From Alloacidobacterium dinghuense (GTDB lineage: Bacteria > Acidobacteriota > Terriglobia > Terriglobales > Acidobacteriaceae): a DNA stretch of 64,000 bases. The stretch is taken from NCBI RefSeq assembly GCF_014274465.1, contig NZ_CP060394.1, positions 1,054,001-1,118,000 on the forward strand, in the 5' to 3' direction. A program made the position numbers and the translations under genes. The notes under the pieces are model-generated. The model was not told the DNA's origin. It did no database searches and saw only the letters and a program-made list of their open reading frames with translations. Shown here in pieces: positions 44,324 through 52,806 of this stretch; within the stretch, counting starts at the first letter, position 1, and each line of letters begins with the position of its first letter.

Positions 44324-45469
44324 TCAACGCAATGATTGGCTATCTGGATGGCGGTTCCAACTTAAAACTCGATCGGCCATCGCAGAGACCTCGGATGTTA
44401 ACGTCTGCAAAAGTGCAGTCGCATCAGTTTGCCGTGAAAGGTTCGCACTCTGCCCGGCCCAAAGCTGAAGGAGTTCCGGGTTCCGGTTCTCCTCGGCAAG
44501 GGTGACAAGATTTCTCACGAGAAAGCGCTGCAGTGGATATGGGAGGATCTCAACCCCTGGGCGATTGAGTTCTTCGAGCAATTGATTCTGGACTCCGCGG
44601 GCAAGCCTTCCAGTAAAGCCTTTGGTCAATCCCGTTCTGCCGGCCTTCCCAGTGAGGATCGCGTTGCGATGAAGCGCGCTCGCACCTGATTCGTCGCAAG
44701 CTAGAAAAGCTGTGCCGATCTGCACTCCTTCGGCCCCCAAAGCAAAAGCCGCAACGATCCCGCGCGCATCGGCGATACCTCCGGCGGCAATCACGGGAAC
44801 CGAAACGGCATCTGCAACCTGGGGCACGAGTGAAAACGTTCCGGTGAGTGATTCTTCAGCGGGAAACAGAAATGAACCGCGATGGCCGCCTGCTTCAAAG
44901 CCTGACGCGACAATAATGTCGACATCCGCCTGCTCCAGAACGATGGCCTCGTCCGGTGTCGTCGCGGTTCCAATCGTCAGGATTTTCTGTGCGCGGCATT
45001 CGTCGAGGATCTCTCTCGGTGGAACTCCAACGATGAAGCTGAACACAGGCACTTTTGCATCAAGCAAGACCCGCACCTGATCTTCAAACTTGATCGGGAC
45101 GTAGGGCTTGAATGTCGGGAGCGTGCCGCCAAGGGCATGGATGTGTCCGGCGAGAGGCGCCAGGCTTCGCGAAAATGCCTCGCTGCCAGAAGAACGAGCG
45201 CCTTCGTCTTCCATCGAGACCCACAGGTTGATCGCGAATGGTTTCGAGGTCAGCGCGCGAATTTCATCGATCACGTCTTTGATTGCAGAAGGGGTCAATC
45301 CATGCGCCCCGAATGAGCCGAGGCCCCCAAAATTAGATACAGTTGCTGTCAATCGCTGCGTCGAGAGGCCACCGAGAGGGCCCTGAATAATTGGGTACTC
45401 GATCCCAATACGGGAGGAAAACCGAGTCTTATTCCATTGCGATGACGAATTGGTAGACTGCTGTTTCAT
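44324..45469 (-). CDS. Nitronate monooxygenase (2-nitropropane dioxygenase family)
   Basis: This 381-residue flavoprotein of the PF03060 family has a TIM-barrel start (YPIIQGPLGGLSTQRLTATVSNFGGLGSFGA), a central VDIIVASGFEAGGHRGSF with the conserved GGH segment, and IAAGGIADARGIVAAFALGAEGVQIGTAFL, the FMN phosphate-binding loop. It should oxidise alkyl nitronates such as propionate-3-nitronate using FMN and oxygen. AAGGG lies 5 nt before the ATG. Upstream is a hairpin (45490-45514) and then the 3' end of an unidentified frame, so it may have been the second gene of an older operon. Confidence 0.85.
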   Translation of the reverse strand: MKQQSTNSSSQWNKTRFSSRIGIEYPIIQGPLGGLSTQRLTATVSNFGGLGSFGAHGLTPSAIKDVIDEIRALTSKPFAINLWVSMEDEGARSSGSEAFSRSLAPLAGHIHALGGTLPTFKPYVPIKFEDQVRVLLDAKVPVFSFIVGVPPREILDECRAQKILTIGTATTPDEAIVLEQADVDIIVASGFEAGGHRGSFLFPAEESLTGTFSLVPQVADAVSVPVIAAGGIADARGIVAAFALGAEGVQIGTAFLACDESGASALHRNAILTGKAGRTGLTKGFTGRLARGVQNQLLEELNRPGVEILPYPLQRFLVRNLVTLAEENRNPELLQLWAGQSANLSRQTDATALLQTLTSEVSAMADRVLSWNRHPDSQSLR

Positions 45470-45489
45470 CGTTACCCTTCTAAAGCAGT

Positions 45490-45514
45490 AGGCAGAGGCC
45501 CTTTGCCTCTGCCT
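45490..45514 (-). terminator. Hairpin upstream of nitronate monooxygenase
   Basis: A 10-bp stem (AGGCAGAGGC / GCCTCTGCCT) with a 5-nt loop lies between a headless reading frame and the monooxygenase gene. On the minus strand it is followed only by ACTGCTTTAG, so termination would be weak; mRNA processing or attenuation is equally possible. Confidence 0.4.
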
Positions 45515-45519
45515 GCCGG

Positions 45520-45726
45520 TTACCCTGTGACTTCGAAGATGACTTTGAGTTCTACGGGTATCCTGAATCTTTTCGATGCCAAAAACATCTCGAAACAGAT
45601 CTGAGACAGCATCTGCGACCTTGGGCCGGTCAAGAAAGTCTCCTGACTGGTCACAATGACTGTCTTTTTACCTGCCTGCTGCCCTCTCGTGGGAGCCTCA
45701 GAGATTCCAGCTCCCGCGATTGCTAA
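45520..45726 (-). other. Headless open frame, possible gene remnant
   Basis: About 68 codons run open from after a TGA near 45729 to a TAA at 45520, without a usable start codon. The residues include KKTVIVTSQETFLTGPRSQM and FRIPVELKVIFEVTG, which read like the C-terminal alpha/beta end of a protein. I cannot name a family. It could be the surviving end of a gene co-directional with the nitronate monooxygenase, or chance. Confidence 0.25.
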
Positions 45727-46058
45727 TCAATGTGAGGCCTGAAGTAAGCTTATTGCTTGTCCTTACACAGTAGAAGACTCGTGTAACCTGTTAATGATTC
45801 TTAAAAAGTTACATCTAAAATCTGAATTGCCAGCATCTCAGACAGGTGTGTCTATGGTTATCTGATCGGGCAAAAGTGCATCGACGCATATAACGCACTC
45901 CGACTGGCTGCGGGAACAAGTTCAAGTTCGAGCAATTAGATCTCGACCCTACGACGAGGCGCAGACCCAACTCATTCTATCGCTTAGTGCGGCTGGCGAG
46001 TTCGAGGCCTAGTTCAGCTTGCCTGCGAATTGCTCGGAGTGTTCATAAACCGAATCAA
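45727..46058. other. Non-coding region with a 30-bp inverted repeat
   Basis: About 330 bp without recognisable gene. At 45783-45812 it carries GTAACC-N18-AGTTAC, the same arrangement and length as an element at 46728-46757 upstream of the GH13 gene. The centre is A/T-rich and promoter-like. The rest shows nothing. Confidence 0.45.
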
Positions 46059-46663
46059 CTACCGAGATCGCTTGGCGCGCGCTCGAAATGCCGCTACCTT
46101 GGCACGATTGCCGCGGAACTGTGGGCTGCACCAGCGTCTCCGCTGAGACTTAGTACGGTCGTAAAACCGCAGTACGCATTGTTCGCCTTCGCAATGACGG
46201 ACGAGGTCAAAGTCCGCATGCGACAGCAGTTCTGTTACGGACTCAGCAACAGGCGCCAGATATTCCTCAACCGTCTTCTGGCGGTATACGCGCTCCAGAC
46301 GAAATTCTATTCGCGACTTTGCTTTTAGAATGCAATGACTGACTAAGTGCCCAAGAAAATCATTAAGTTCTTCCAGTGGAATAGTCTTTTTTGATTTTCT
46401 CGCTTCGACAGCATTACGCGCGATCTCTCTCAGATTACGTGCTTTTCGAAGTAGAGCGCCATCTGGCCATGTTGTCGATGATGGAGTATCGCGGAATCCC
46501 TCACGAATAGTCCACACCGCTACGTCATCACATCCGTTTGCCACGTGTCGATCAGTTCACTACCTTTCATCCGGAGAGTATTGATGAAATTGATGGCTGG
46601 ATGATCGCCCACGAAATCGAGCGGAGAAGAAACATAATCGGCCTGTGATGCTCGTGTCTTCAC
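46059..46663 (-). pseudogene. ABATE/CGNR zinc-finger regulator, frameshifted
   Basis: From a GTG at 46663 (AAGGA 7 nt upstream) the frame encodes the ABATE N-terminus PLDFVGDHPAINFINTLRMKGSELIDTW and then stops at a TAG after about 46 codons. The rest continues in another frame from about 46525 to 46059 (DDVAVWTIREGF through the zinc finger). The finger reads CEGEQCVLRFYDRTKSQRRRWCSPQFRGNRAKV, where the family has CGNR. The fourth cysteine is Arg (CGC instead of TGC, one base change). A frameshift plus a lost zinc ligand argue for a decayed stress-type transcription regulator. Sequencing error could explain the frameshift but hardly both. Confidence 0.8.
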
Positions 46664-46727
46664 TGGCAGATCCTTTTAAGACGGTAAACTTCTTGCATCC
46701 GTATAAAGGCAAAAAGCCCCTTTCATA

Positions 46728-46757
46728 GTAACCATAAATAGAGATTATGAAGGTTAC
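46728..46757. promoter_or_regulatory. Inverted repeat GTAACC-N18-GGTTAC
   Basis: A 30-bp element, extendable to TAGTAACC / GGTTACTA (46726-46759), lies between the divergent CGNR regulator pseudogene and the GH13 gene. A matching 30-bp element is at 45783. The position suits an operator for the neighbouring regulator. Confidence 0.5.
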
Positions 46758-46840
46758 TACGAATCACCGAATCTTTGCCCGAGCTTTCCTGATCTGAGGT
46801 TCAATAGACTCTTAGGATAGTCGTAAGCAAGAGGAGTGTA

Positions 46841-48364
46841 ATGATGACTTCACCACCGGCTAAAAACGGCACACCTTCTCACATGTCAACATGGCCCCAG
46901 TATCCTTTTTTGTATGAAATCAACACGTGGGTCTGGCTCACTGAATTGAGTGAGAAATATAGAACCATAGTTGACTTGGCATCTGTCCCGTCGTGTGAAT
47001 GGGATGCGATCGCTGAGTATGGTTTCGATGCAGTGTGGTTGATGGGTGTATGGGAGCGAAGTCCCGCCGGTATTTCAATCGCGAATCGAAATCAGAGCCT
47101 GATTGAAGATTTTCAACGAGCGCTTCCTGACTTTAGCAAAGATGACAACGTGGGATCGCCCTACTGTGTGCGGCGTTATGTGGTCGATCAGCATCTCGGA
47201 GGCGCCGAAGGCCTAGCAATTGCGCGTGCTGAACTGTCACGGCGGGGACGGAACTTAGTGCTCGATTTTGTGCCCAATCATGTTGCGCCGGACCATCCCT
47301 GGGTGAGAGAACATCCAGAGTATTTCATCCGAGGCGATCGTGAAGACGCCAGGAATGATCCATCGTCCTTCATCGATGTGGATGGCAACGTCTTTGCCTG
47401 CGGGCGCGATCCCTTCTTCCCGGCGTGGCCGGACGTTCTGCAGTTAAATGCATTTGAGCCAGGTCTGCGGCAAGCTGTGGTTGAAAGTCTCTCAAACATT
47501 GCGCAGCAGTGTGATGGCGTGCGTTGCGATATGGCGATGCTCGTAATGAATCCTATCTTCGAGCGTACTTGGACAGGCCGCACCAATCTGCGGCCTGCAA
47601 CGGAGTATTGGAGAGAAGTGATCCCCGCTGTAAAGGACAGGCACCCCGGATTCCTTTTCATTGCCGAGGCGTATTGGGATTTGGAGTGGGAACTTCAGCA
47701 ACAAGGATTCGACTTCTGCTACGACAAGAAGCTCTACGATCGGCTCGAACACGGCGACGCAGAGAGCGTTCGGTTGCATCTGTGCGCCGATCCTGCGTAT
47801 CAAAACAAACTGCTTCGTTTTATCGAGAACCACGACGAGCCGCGCGCTGGCACCACCTTTTCAGCCGCGAAACTTCGATCCGCCATGTTGATCGTTGCCA
47901 CACTACCAGGAGCAAGGCTCTTCCACGAAGGGCAGTTTGAAGGACGGAAAGTGAGGCCGCCGGTATTTCTGGGAAGACGCCCGGATGAGCCCGCCGATGA
48001 GGATTTGCAAACATTCGCCAAAAACCTACTCGATGTAACCGGTCAATCAGTGTTTCGCGAAGGTGAATGGCGTTTGTGTGGACGATCCGGCTGGGTCGAT
48101 AACCCGAGCTATCAAAACCTCGTTACATGGTGCTGGCTCAAAGATGAAGAAAGATACGTCATCGTAGTCAATTTGAGTGACAAGCCGGCTCAAGCCGAGG
48201 TGCAGATTCCATGGTCAGACATCGAAGGCAGGGCATGGAAATTAACGGATCGGCTTTGCGGCGAGGTTCACGAGCGTGACGGGGATCAGATGCAGTCCCC
48301 GGGCCTATACGTAGACCTTGGTCCGTGGAACTTCCACTTCTTCGAGCTGACACGATTAGCCTAG
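46841..48364 (+). CDS. GH13 alpha-amylase family protein
   Basis: This 507-residue cytoplasmic protein (no signal peptide) carries the GH13 barrel with its conserved regions: VLDFVPNHVAPDHP (region I), DGVRCDMAML with the nucleophile Asp230 (region II), FIAEAYWD with the acid/base Glu (region III) and FIENHDEPR (region IV). A C-terminal beta domain follows (YVIVVNLSDKPAQAEVQIPWSDIEG). It should cleave or transfer alpha-glucosyl units inside the cell; it resembles a GH13 group of short enzymes with the N-terminal YEINTWVWL. GAGGAG precedes the ATG. It diverges from the CGNR pseudogene across a shared inverted repeat. Confidence 0.8.
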   Translation: MMTSPPAKNGTPSHMSTWPQYPFLYEINTWVWLTELSEKYRTIVDLASVPSCEWDAIAEYGFDAVWLMGVWERSPAGISIANRNQSLIEDFQRALPDFSKDDNVGSPYCVRRYVVDQHLGGAEGLAIARAELSRRGRNLVLDFVPNHVAPDHPWVREHPEYFIRGDREDARNDPSSFIDVDGNVFACGRDPFFPAWPDVLQLNAFEPGLRQAVVESLSNIAQQCDGVRCDMAMLVMNPIFERTWTGRTNLRPATEYWREVIPAVKDRHPGFLFIAEAYWDLEWELQQQGFDFCYDKKLYDRLEHGDAESVRLHLCADPAYQNKLLRFIENHDEPRAGTTFSAAKLRSAMLIVATLPGARLFHEGQFEGRKVRPPVFLGRRPDEPADEDLQTFAKNLLDVTGQSVFREGEWRLCGRSGWVDNPSYQNLVTWCWLKDEERYVIVVNLSDKPAQAEVQIPWSDIEGRAWKLTDRLCGEVHERDGDQMQSPGLYVDLGPWNFHFFELTRLA

Positions 48365-48432
48365 AAGTGATCGAAGGTCATTCGATTATGGAGCGATTTT
48401 ATTAGTTATTAGCCATCCGAGATGATTTCTCC

Positions 48433-48479
48433 TTGACAGCTTAGGAGAGCCTGAGCTACTCTCCTAATCATTTTAGGAG
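48433..48479 (+). promoter_or_regulatory. Promoter and operator of the PadR-permease operon
   Basis: TTGACA (48433-48438) is followed by a perfect inverted repeat TTAGGAGAG (48441-48449) / CTCTCCTAA (48459-48467) covering the spacer and the expected -10 region (TACTCT at 48457). A third copy of the half-site, TTAGGAGG (48472-48479), doubles as the ribosome binding site of the padR gene. The layout indicates autoregulation by PadR. Confidence 0.75.
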
Positions 48480-48485
48480 GGATAC

Positions 48486-48827
48486 ATGGCCGACCAGGCT
48501 CAGATTCTTCCTGGCACACTCGATCTGCTCATTCTGAAAGCCGTCTCTCTAGGTCCTTTGCACGGATACGGTGTTCTTTTGCGTATTGGACAAATGTCGG
48601 GCCAGGCGCTGCTCATTGAACAGGGCGCGCTTTATCCCGCCTTGTTCCGTCTGGTGCGGCAGGGTCTGCTTAAGGCAAGCTGGGGCACATCAGAGAACAA
48701 TCGGCGAGCTAAGTTCTATGAACTCACCGCGACCGGTCGCAAGCGCTTTCGCCAAGAGACCGAAGACTGGAACCGCCTGTCAACGGCTATGGCCGCGGCC
48801 CTCGCGGCCCAATCGGAGGAGATATGA
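48486..48827 (+). CDS. PadR family transcriptional regulator
   Basis: This 113-residue winged-helix protein opens with the acidobacterial PadR signature ILPGTLDLLILKAVSLGPLHGYGVLLRI, then EQGALYPALFRLVRQGLLKASWGTSENNRRAKFYELTATGRKRF, the recognition helix and wing. It lacks a long C-terminal dimerisation extension, as is usual for this short subgroup. AGGAGG lies close before the ATG. Its stop overlaps the start of the permease gene (ATGA), so the two are translated together. It probably represses its own operon through the inverted repeat at 48441-48467. Confidence 0.85.
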   Translation: MADQAQILPGTLDLLILKAVSLGPLHGYGVLLRIGQMSGQALLIEQGALYPALFRLVRQGLLKASWGTSENNRRAKFYELTATGRKRFRQETEDWNRLSTAMAAALAAQSEEI

Positions 48828-51496
48828 AGTTTCTGGCATATTTCCTTTCCCTCGCCGGCAAGCTCGTGCGTCGTTCCCATATTCAATACGACATGGAGGA
48901 AGAGTTCTTGTCGCACATCCACTTCCGAATCGAAGACCTTGAGCGTTCGGGTCTTGATCGTGCCGAAGCCGAGCGTAGAGCGCGCATTGAGTTTGGAGGC
49001 TATGAGAAGTTCAGGCAGGAGAGCTACGAATCGCTCGGCAGCCATTTCTTCGAGACGCTTTTGCAGGATGCACGATTCAGTCTCCGTATCTTGAGGAAGT
49101 CCCCGGGGTTCACCATCATCTCCGTTTTGACGCTGGCCTTGGCAATTGGCGCAAACGCTGTTGTTTTTGCTGTATTGAACGCCATGATCCTGCGCCCGCT
49201 GAATGTGCCTCAGGCTCAGAGCCTTTATGCAATTGAGCGTGGGAGCGATAAGGCCATCAATCATTCATATCCTGATTATGTAGATTTGCGTGATCGCAAC
49301 CGCAGCTTTGATGACTTGGCCGCTTATAACGTTACCGGCGCAGGTCTCGACACGGGTAAAGATCCATCCGGCGTCTGGTCTTTTGAAGTAACAGGGAATT
49401 ACTTCGACGTGCTTAGGATTCGGCCCTATCTTGGCCGTTTCTTCCATCGCACAGATGAGCATGGACCAAACAGCGCGCCATACATCGTGCTCTCCTATGC
49501 CTATTGGCACAGCCACTTTCAGGATGATCGCAACGCTGTGGGTCGTGTAGTTCAACTGAACAGGCATCCCTTTACCATCCTCGGTGTAGCTCCACCTGAG
49601 TTCAAAGGGACTCTTTTATTTGCGGCTCCCGATATCTGGGTGCCGATCGTCAATCAGGAGCAAGTAGAGGGTACGAATGTCCTGAACGAGCGCGGATATC
49701 GTGGCATTTTGATGGTGATGGGACACCTTAAAAAGGGAGTCACTCCGCTACAGGCTATTTCTGACCTCAACTCTATCGGCGCTTACCTGGAAAAGAGTTA
49801 CCCAAAAGACGATGGACAAATGACATTTTACTTAACGCGTCCATATCTTGCCGGAGACTGGCTGGGTGATCCAGTACGCGAATTCCTTGCAGGATTGATG
49901 TTGCTTGCCGGGCTGATTCTGCTCGCTGCATGCGCGAACCTAGGGAGCCTTTTCGCCGCACGAGCCGCAGATCGTGGGCGAGAGGTGGCTCTGCGGCTCG
50001 CGCTTGGTTCAAGTCGCAGACGAATTCTGCGACAGGTGTTCACTGAAGCTATCTTGATTTCGTTAATCGGAGGCATCATCGGATTGGCAGCCAGCGTGAT
50101 GTTGTTGCGTTGGTTAAGCGTATGGAGACCGCTTCCAGGAGTATTCTCCCTTCATATACCTGCGGATCCGGACGCGAAAGTCTACGTGGTCGCTTTGCTA
50201 TTGGCCTTCACGAGCGGCCTTCTCTTTGCCGCCGTGCCGGTAAGACAGATACTTCGAACGAATCCCTACGAGGTGGTCAAGTCAGGACCAGCCGGTAGGT
50301 TCACGCGTGCCACTGGAAGCCGGATTACGGTTCAAGACCTGTTGCTTGTCGCGCAAATTGCGATCTGCGCCGTGCTGGTCACGTCTTCGATGGTAGCCGT
50401 GCGCGGTCTCATACGTTCGCTGCACAGTAATTTTGGTTTTGAACCAAAGAACGCAATGCTTGTTGGCACCAACCTGATGATGGCTGGCTACAGCGGCGAT
50501 CGTGCGCCTTTAATGCAGAAGCGCATGATCGAAGGTCTGAAGACGATTCCAGGTGTACAAGCTGTGGGTTTAGTAGACCGATCGCCGCTGTATTACGGCG
50601 CGAACAGTTCGAGCGTATTTACCGATACGACGACCGATCTCAGGCCCAAGAATGCCGTCGCCGAAGCCATGCTATACAACATATCCCCGGAATACTTCGA
50701 TGCGGCAAGGACGGCATTGTTAGCAGGCAGGTCGCTCACTTGGCACGACGACAGAAACGCGTCACAAGTAGCGGTCGTGAACCGAGAGTTTGCAGATCGA
50801 ATATTTGGCTCAGTAGCCGGTGCAGTTGGCGGATATTTCAAGAGGCGGGATGGAACGCGGATACAAGTCGTAGGAATCGTCGAAAACGGAAAATACGGCA
50901 GCATTACCGAAGATCTTCAGCCAGCCATGTTTCTACCCATCATGCAGCAAACGCCGGTGAACGAAACCTTGCTCGTGGTGCGCTCGAGCCGAGATCCGAA
51001 GCAACTCACTGCAGCCTTAAGAAGTAAACTGCATGAGTTAGACGCTGGCCTGCCAGCCGACATCCAAACGTGGGACCAACAACTCTATGGAGCCCTATTC
51101 GCCGCTCGTATGGCAACGATTTCGCTTGGCGTGCTCGGTGTTATGGGGGCGATGCTCTCGATAACGGGTATCTTTGGAATGGCTGCGTATTCAGTCAGCA
51201 AGCGCTTGCGGGAGCTGGGAATTCGCGTGGCCCTCGGTGCGCAGAGAGTGGAAGTCTTGCAGGCAGCGTTAGGACGGGCTTTCAAACTCCTGGCGCTCGG
51301 GTCTGCACTAGGATTGTTCCTAGGTCTTTTGGCAACCAAGGTTTTGGCTTTTATTGTGTATCAAGCAACGCCGCGCGATCCTCTGGTGCTGGCCGGCGTT
51401 GTTCTGATCATGCTGATCCTGGGTCTGGTTGCCACATGGATTCCAGCGCAACGCGCACTCTCCGTTAGCCCCTTGATTCTTCTCCGCGAGGAATAA
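48824..51496 (+). CDS. ADOP-type ABC permease (MacB/FtsX-like)
   Basis: This 890-residue inner membrane protein has an N-terminal cytoplasmic segment of ADOP proteins (YDMEEEFLSHIHFRIEDLERSGLDRAEAERRARIEFGG). Two MacB-like periplasmic core domains and FtsX-like permease blocks follow: FTIISVLTLALAIGANAVVFAV; the helices near 365-460; and a second block after about 480 ending ATWIPAQRALSVSPLILLREE. Such acidobacterial duplicated orphan permeases occur in many copies with PadR genes and without an adjacent ATPase. Substrate is unknown; efflux or envelope stress is the usual guess. No ATPase gene lies next to it here. Confidence 0.85.
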   Translation: MKFLAYFLSLAGKLVRRSHIQYDMEEEFLSHIHFRIEDLERSGLDRAEAERRARIEFGGYEKFRQESYESLGSHFFETLLQDARFSLRILRKSPGFTIISVLTLALAIGANAVVFAVLNAMILRPLNVPQAQSLYAIERGSDKAINHSYPDYVDLRDRNRSFDDLAAYNVTGAGLDTGKDPSGVWSFEVTGNYFDVLRIRPYLGRFFHRTDEHGPNSAPYIVLSYAYWHSHFQDDRNAVGRVVQLNRHPFTILGVAPPEFKGTLLFAAPDIWVPIVNQEQVEGTNVLNERGYRGILMVMGHLKKGVTPLQAISDLNSIGAYLEKSYPKDDGQMTFYLTRPYLAGDWLGDPVREFLAGLMLLAGLILLAACANLGSLFAARAADRGREVALRLALGSSRRRILRQVFTEAILISLIGGIIGLAASVMLLRWLSVWRPLPGVFSLHIPADPDAKVYVVALLLAFTSGLLFAAVPVRQILRTNPYEVVKSGPAGRFTRATGSRITVQDLLLVAQIAICAVLVTSSMVAVRGLIRSLHSNFGFEPKNAMLVGTNLMMAGYSGDRAPLMQKRMIEGLKTIPGVQAVGLVDRSPLYYGANSSSVFTDTTTDLRPKNAVAEAMLYNISPEYFDAARTALLAGRSLTWHDDRNASQVAVVNREFADRIFGSVAGAVGGYFKRRDGTRIQVVGIVENGKYGSITEDLQPAMFLPIMQQTPVNETLLVVRSSRDPKQLTAALRSKLHELDAGLPADIQTWDQQLYGALFAARMATISLGVLGVMGAMLSITGIFGMAAYSVSKRLRELGIRVALGAQRVEVLQAALGRAFKLLALGSALGLFLGLLATKVLAFIVYQATPRDPLVLAGVVLIMLILGLVATWIPAQRALSVSPLILLREE

Positions 51497-51512
51497 ACTC
51501 GCTCAGATAGTC

Positions 51513-52652
51513 CTATTCATTTGATGTCTTAGTTAGTTGAACCAGTTCGTGAAGGTTACGAAGGTCGTTTGCCAGGAGGCGGTGAAAAAGATGTTCTCCA
51601 GCCTCACGGCGGACCGAGAGTCTGCCTGCGCCATAAGCACGTGAGTGCAATCCACGCTGCACGGATTCGCAAATAGCTACATCTTCATCTTGAATGCGAT
51701 CGCTGACGGTAACACTCTCAAGGTTGTAGCTCTCCTTGTTGTCGCTAATATCAGAAAAAAAGAAATCGAATTGGACGAGACATGTGTCCGCTGTGAGCGG
51801 AAGAACCAGGTTCGTATCCATGACGCCTTCGTATACGTTGATCATGAAGTTGGGATAGAGCCAATAGTAATAAGCACGATCGCCCGTCCTTGTCGTCCCG
51901 ATGGAAGTATTGTCGTGTGTAGCAACCATTGGGCTTGTCTGCAGGCAGTAACGTTCGCTGTTCTCGATTGTGTACTCTTTGTAATCCAGAACACTGTTAA
52001 GCCCCTTGTGTAAGTGAGGTACGTGATATCCGCCATCCAGATAGTTATCCATGTAGACTTTCCAGTTACATGCGAGGGTATAGGTCTTTCTCTCGAAAAA
52101 GTGGATCTTGCTGAGAGAAAGTGGCGCTGTCCTTACCGGCAGGTCCCCAAGAAAGTGCTCAAGTGAGGGAGCATTTTCGTTCAGGGTGATAAACACGAAT
52201 TGTTCCCAAGTAGCTGCACGAATTGGAACAAGGCCGTTCTCTGCGCGGTTGAAGTCGCGCACTCCTGCGAATTCCGGGGCTCCTTTCAAGGAACCATCCA
52301 GTCCATAGGTCCAACCATGATACGGGCAACGCAGATGATCAGCTATGCCACATGGAACATTGGCGACGGCGGTGGCATGATGCCGGCATACATTGTAGAA
52401 AGCTCGAAGCTCGCCGTCAGCCCCACGTACTACAATGAGGGGCTCTCCTGTCAGATTTATGGTGAAGAATTGACCAGGCACAGCGACTTGATCAACGCGT
52501 CCCACCGCAATCCAGTTGCGGCTGAAGATGCGTTCATGCTCCAAACTTGCGATTTGTTCATCCCGGTACCATGCTGCTGGTAACGTATAAGCCTCCTCCA
52601 GCAGGGCATCGGGATTGTAAAGATCCAATAGTTCGGAGAGTGGGGTGTGCAT
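51513..52652 (-). CDS. Rieske-type aromatic ring-hydroxylating oxygenase, large subunit
   Basis: This 379-residue protein has a Rieske [2Fe-2S] domain with Cys89-x-His91 and Cys109-x2-His112 (CRHH ... CPYHGWTYG). The catalytic SRPBCC domain has NWKVYMDNYLDGGYHVPHLHKGL, supplying the two His ligands of the mononuclear iron. It is closer to single-component choline/carnitine or quaternary-amine oxygenases than to benzene dioxygenases, judged by length and by lack of a neighbouring small subunit. A ferredoxin reductase would be needed and is not nearby. The ATG at 52652 has GGAAGGAA 4 nt upstream, better than a start 18 nt earlier. Confidence 0.8.
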   Translation of the reverse strand: MHTPLSELLDLYNPDALLEEAYTLPAAWYRDEQIASLEHERIFSRNWIAVGRVDQVAVPGQFFTINLTGEPLIVVRGADGELRAFYNVCRHHATAVANVPCGIADHLRCPYHGWTYGLDGSLKGAPEFAGVRDFNRAENGLVPIRAATWEQFVFITLNENAPSLEHFLGDLPVRTAPLSLSKIHFFERKTYTLACNWKVYMDNYLDGGYHVPHLHKGLNSVLDYKEYTIENSERYCLQTSPMVATHDNTSIGTTRTGDRAYYYWLYPNFMINVYEGVMDTNLVLPLTADTCLVQFDFFFSDISDNKESYNLESVTVSDRIQDEDVAICESVQRGLHSRAYGAGRLSVRREAGEHLFHRLLANDLRNLHELVQLTKTSNE

Positions 52653-52740
52653 AATGTTCCTTCCGCGCAACGCGAGTCTAGGTTTGACTGTTTTTAAGAC
52701 GTTCGGGGCGAGTTTACAGGAAATGCCTGCCCCGGAATTT

Positions 52741-52790
52741 TTGACTTCAAATCTTTAAAAGTCCTAGTGACTTTCGCCTTTGTTTCGCCT
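52741..52790 (+). promoter_or_regulatory. imuA promoter region with tandem TTTCGCCT
   Basis: TTGACT (52741-52746) may be the -35 box. The 8-bp word TTTCGCCT occurs at 52772 and 52783, an 11-bp period (one helical turn), and GACTT-N11-AAGTC (52743-52763) forms an inverted repeat. ImuA genes are normally SOS controlled, so one of these may be the LexA site; I cannot match it to a known acidobacterial LexA box. Confidence 0.4.
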
Positions 52791-52806
52791 ATGCTGTTTT
52801 TGTCTT

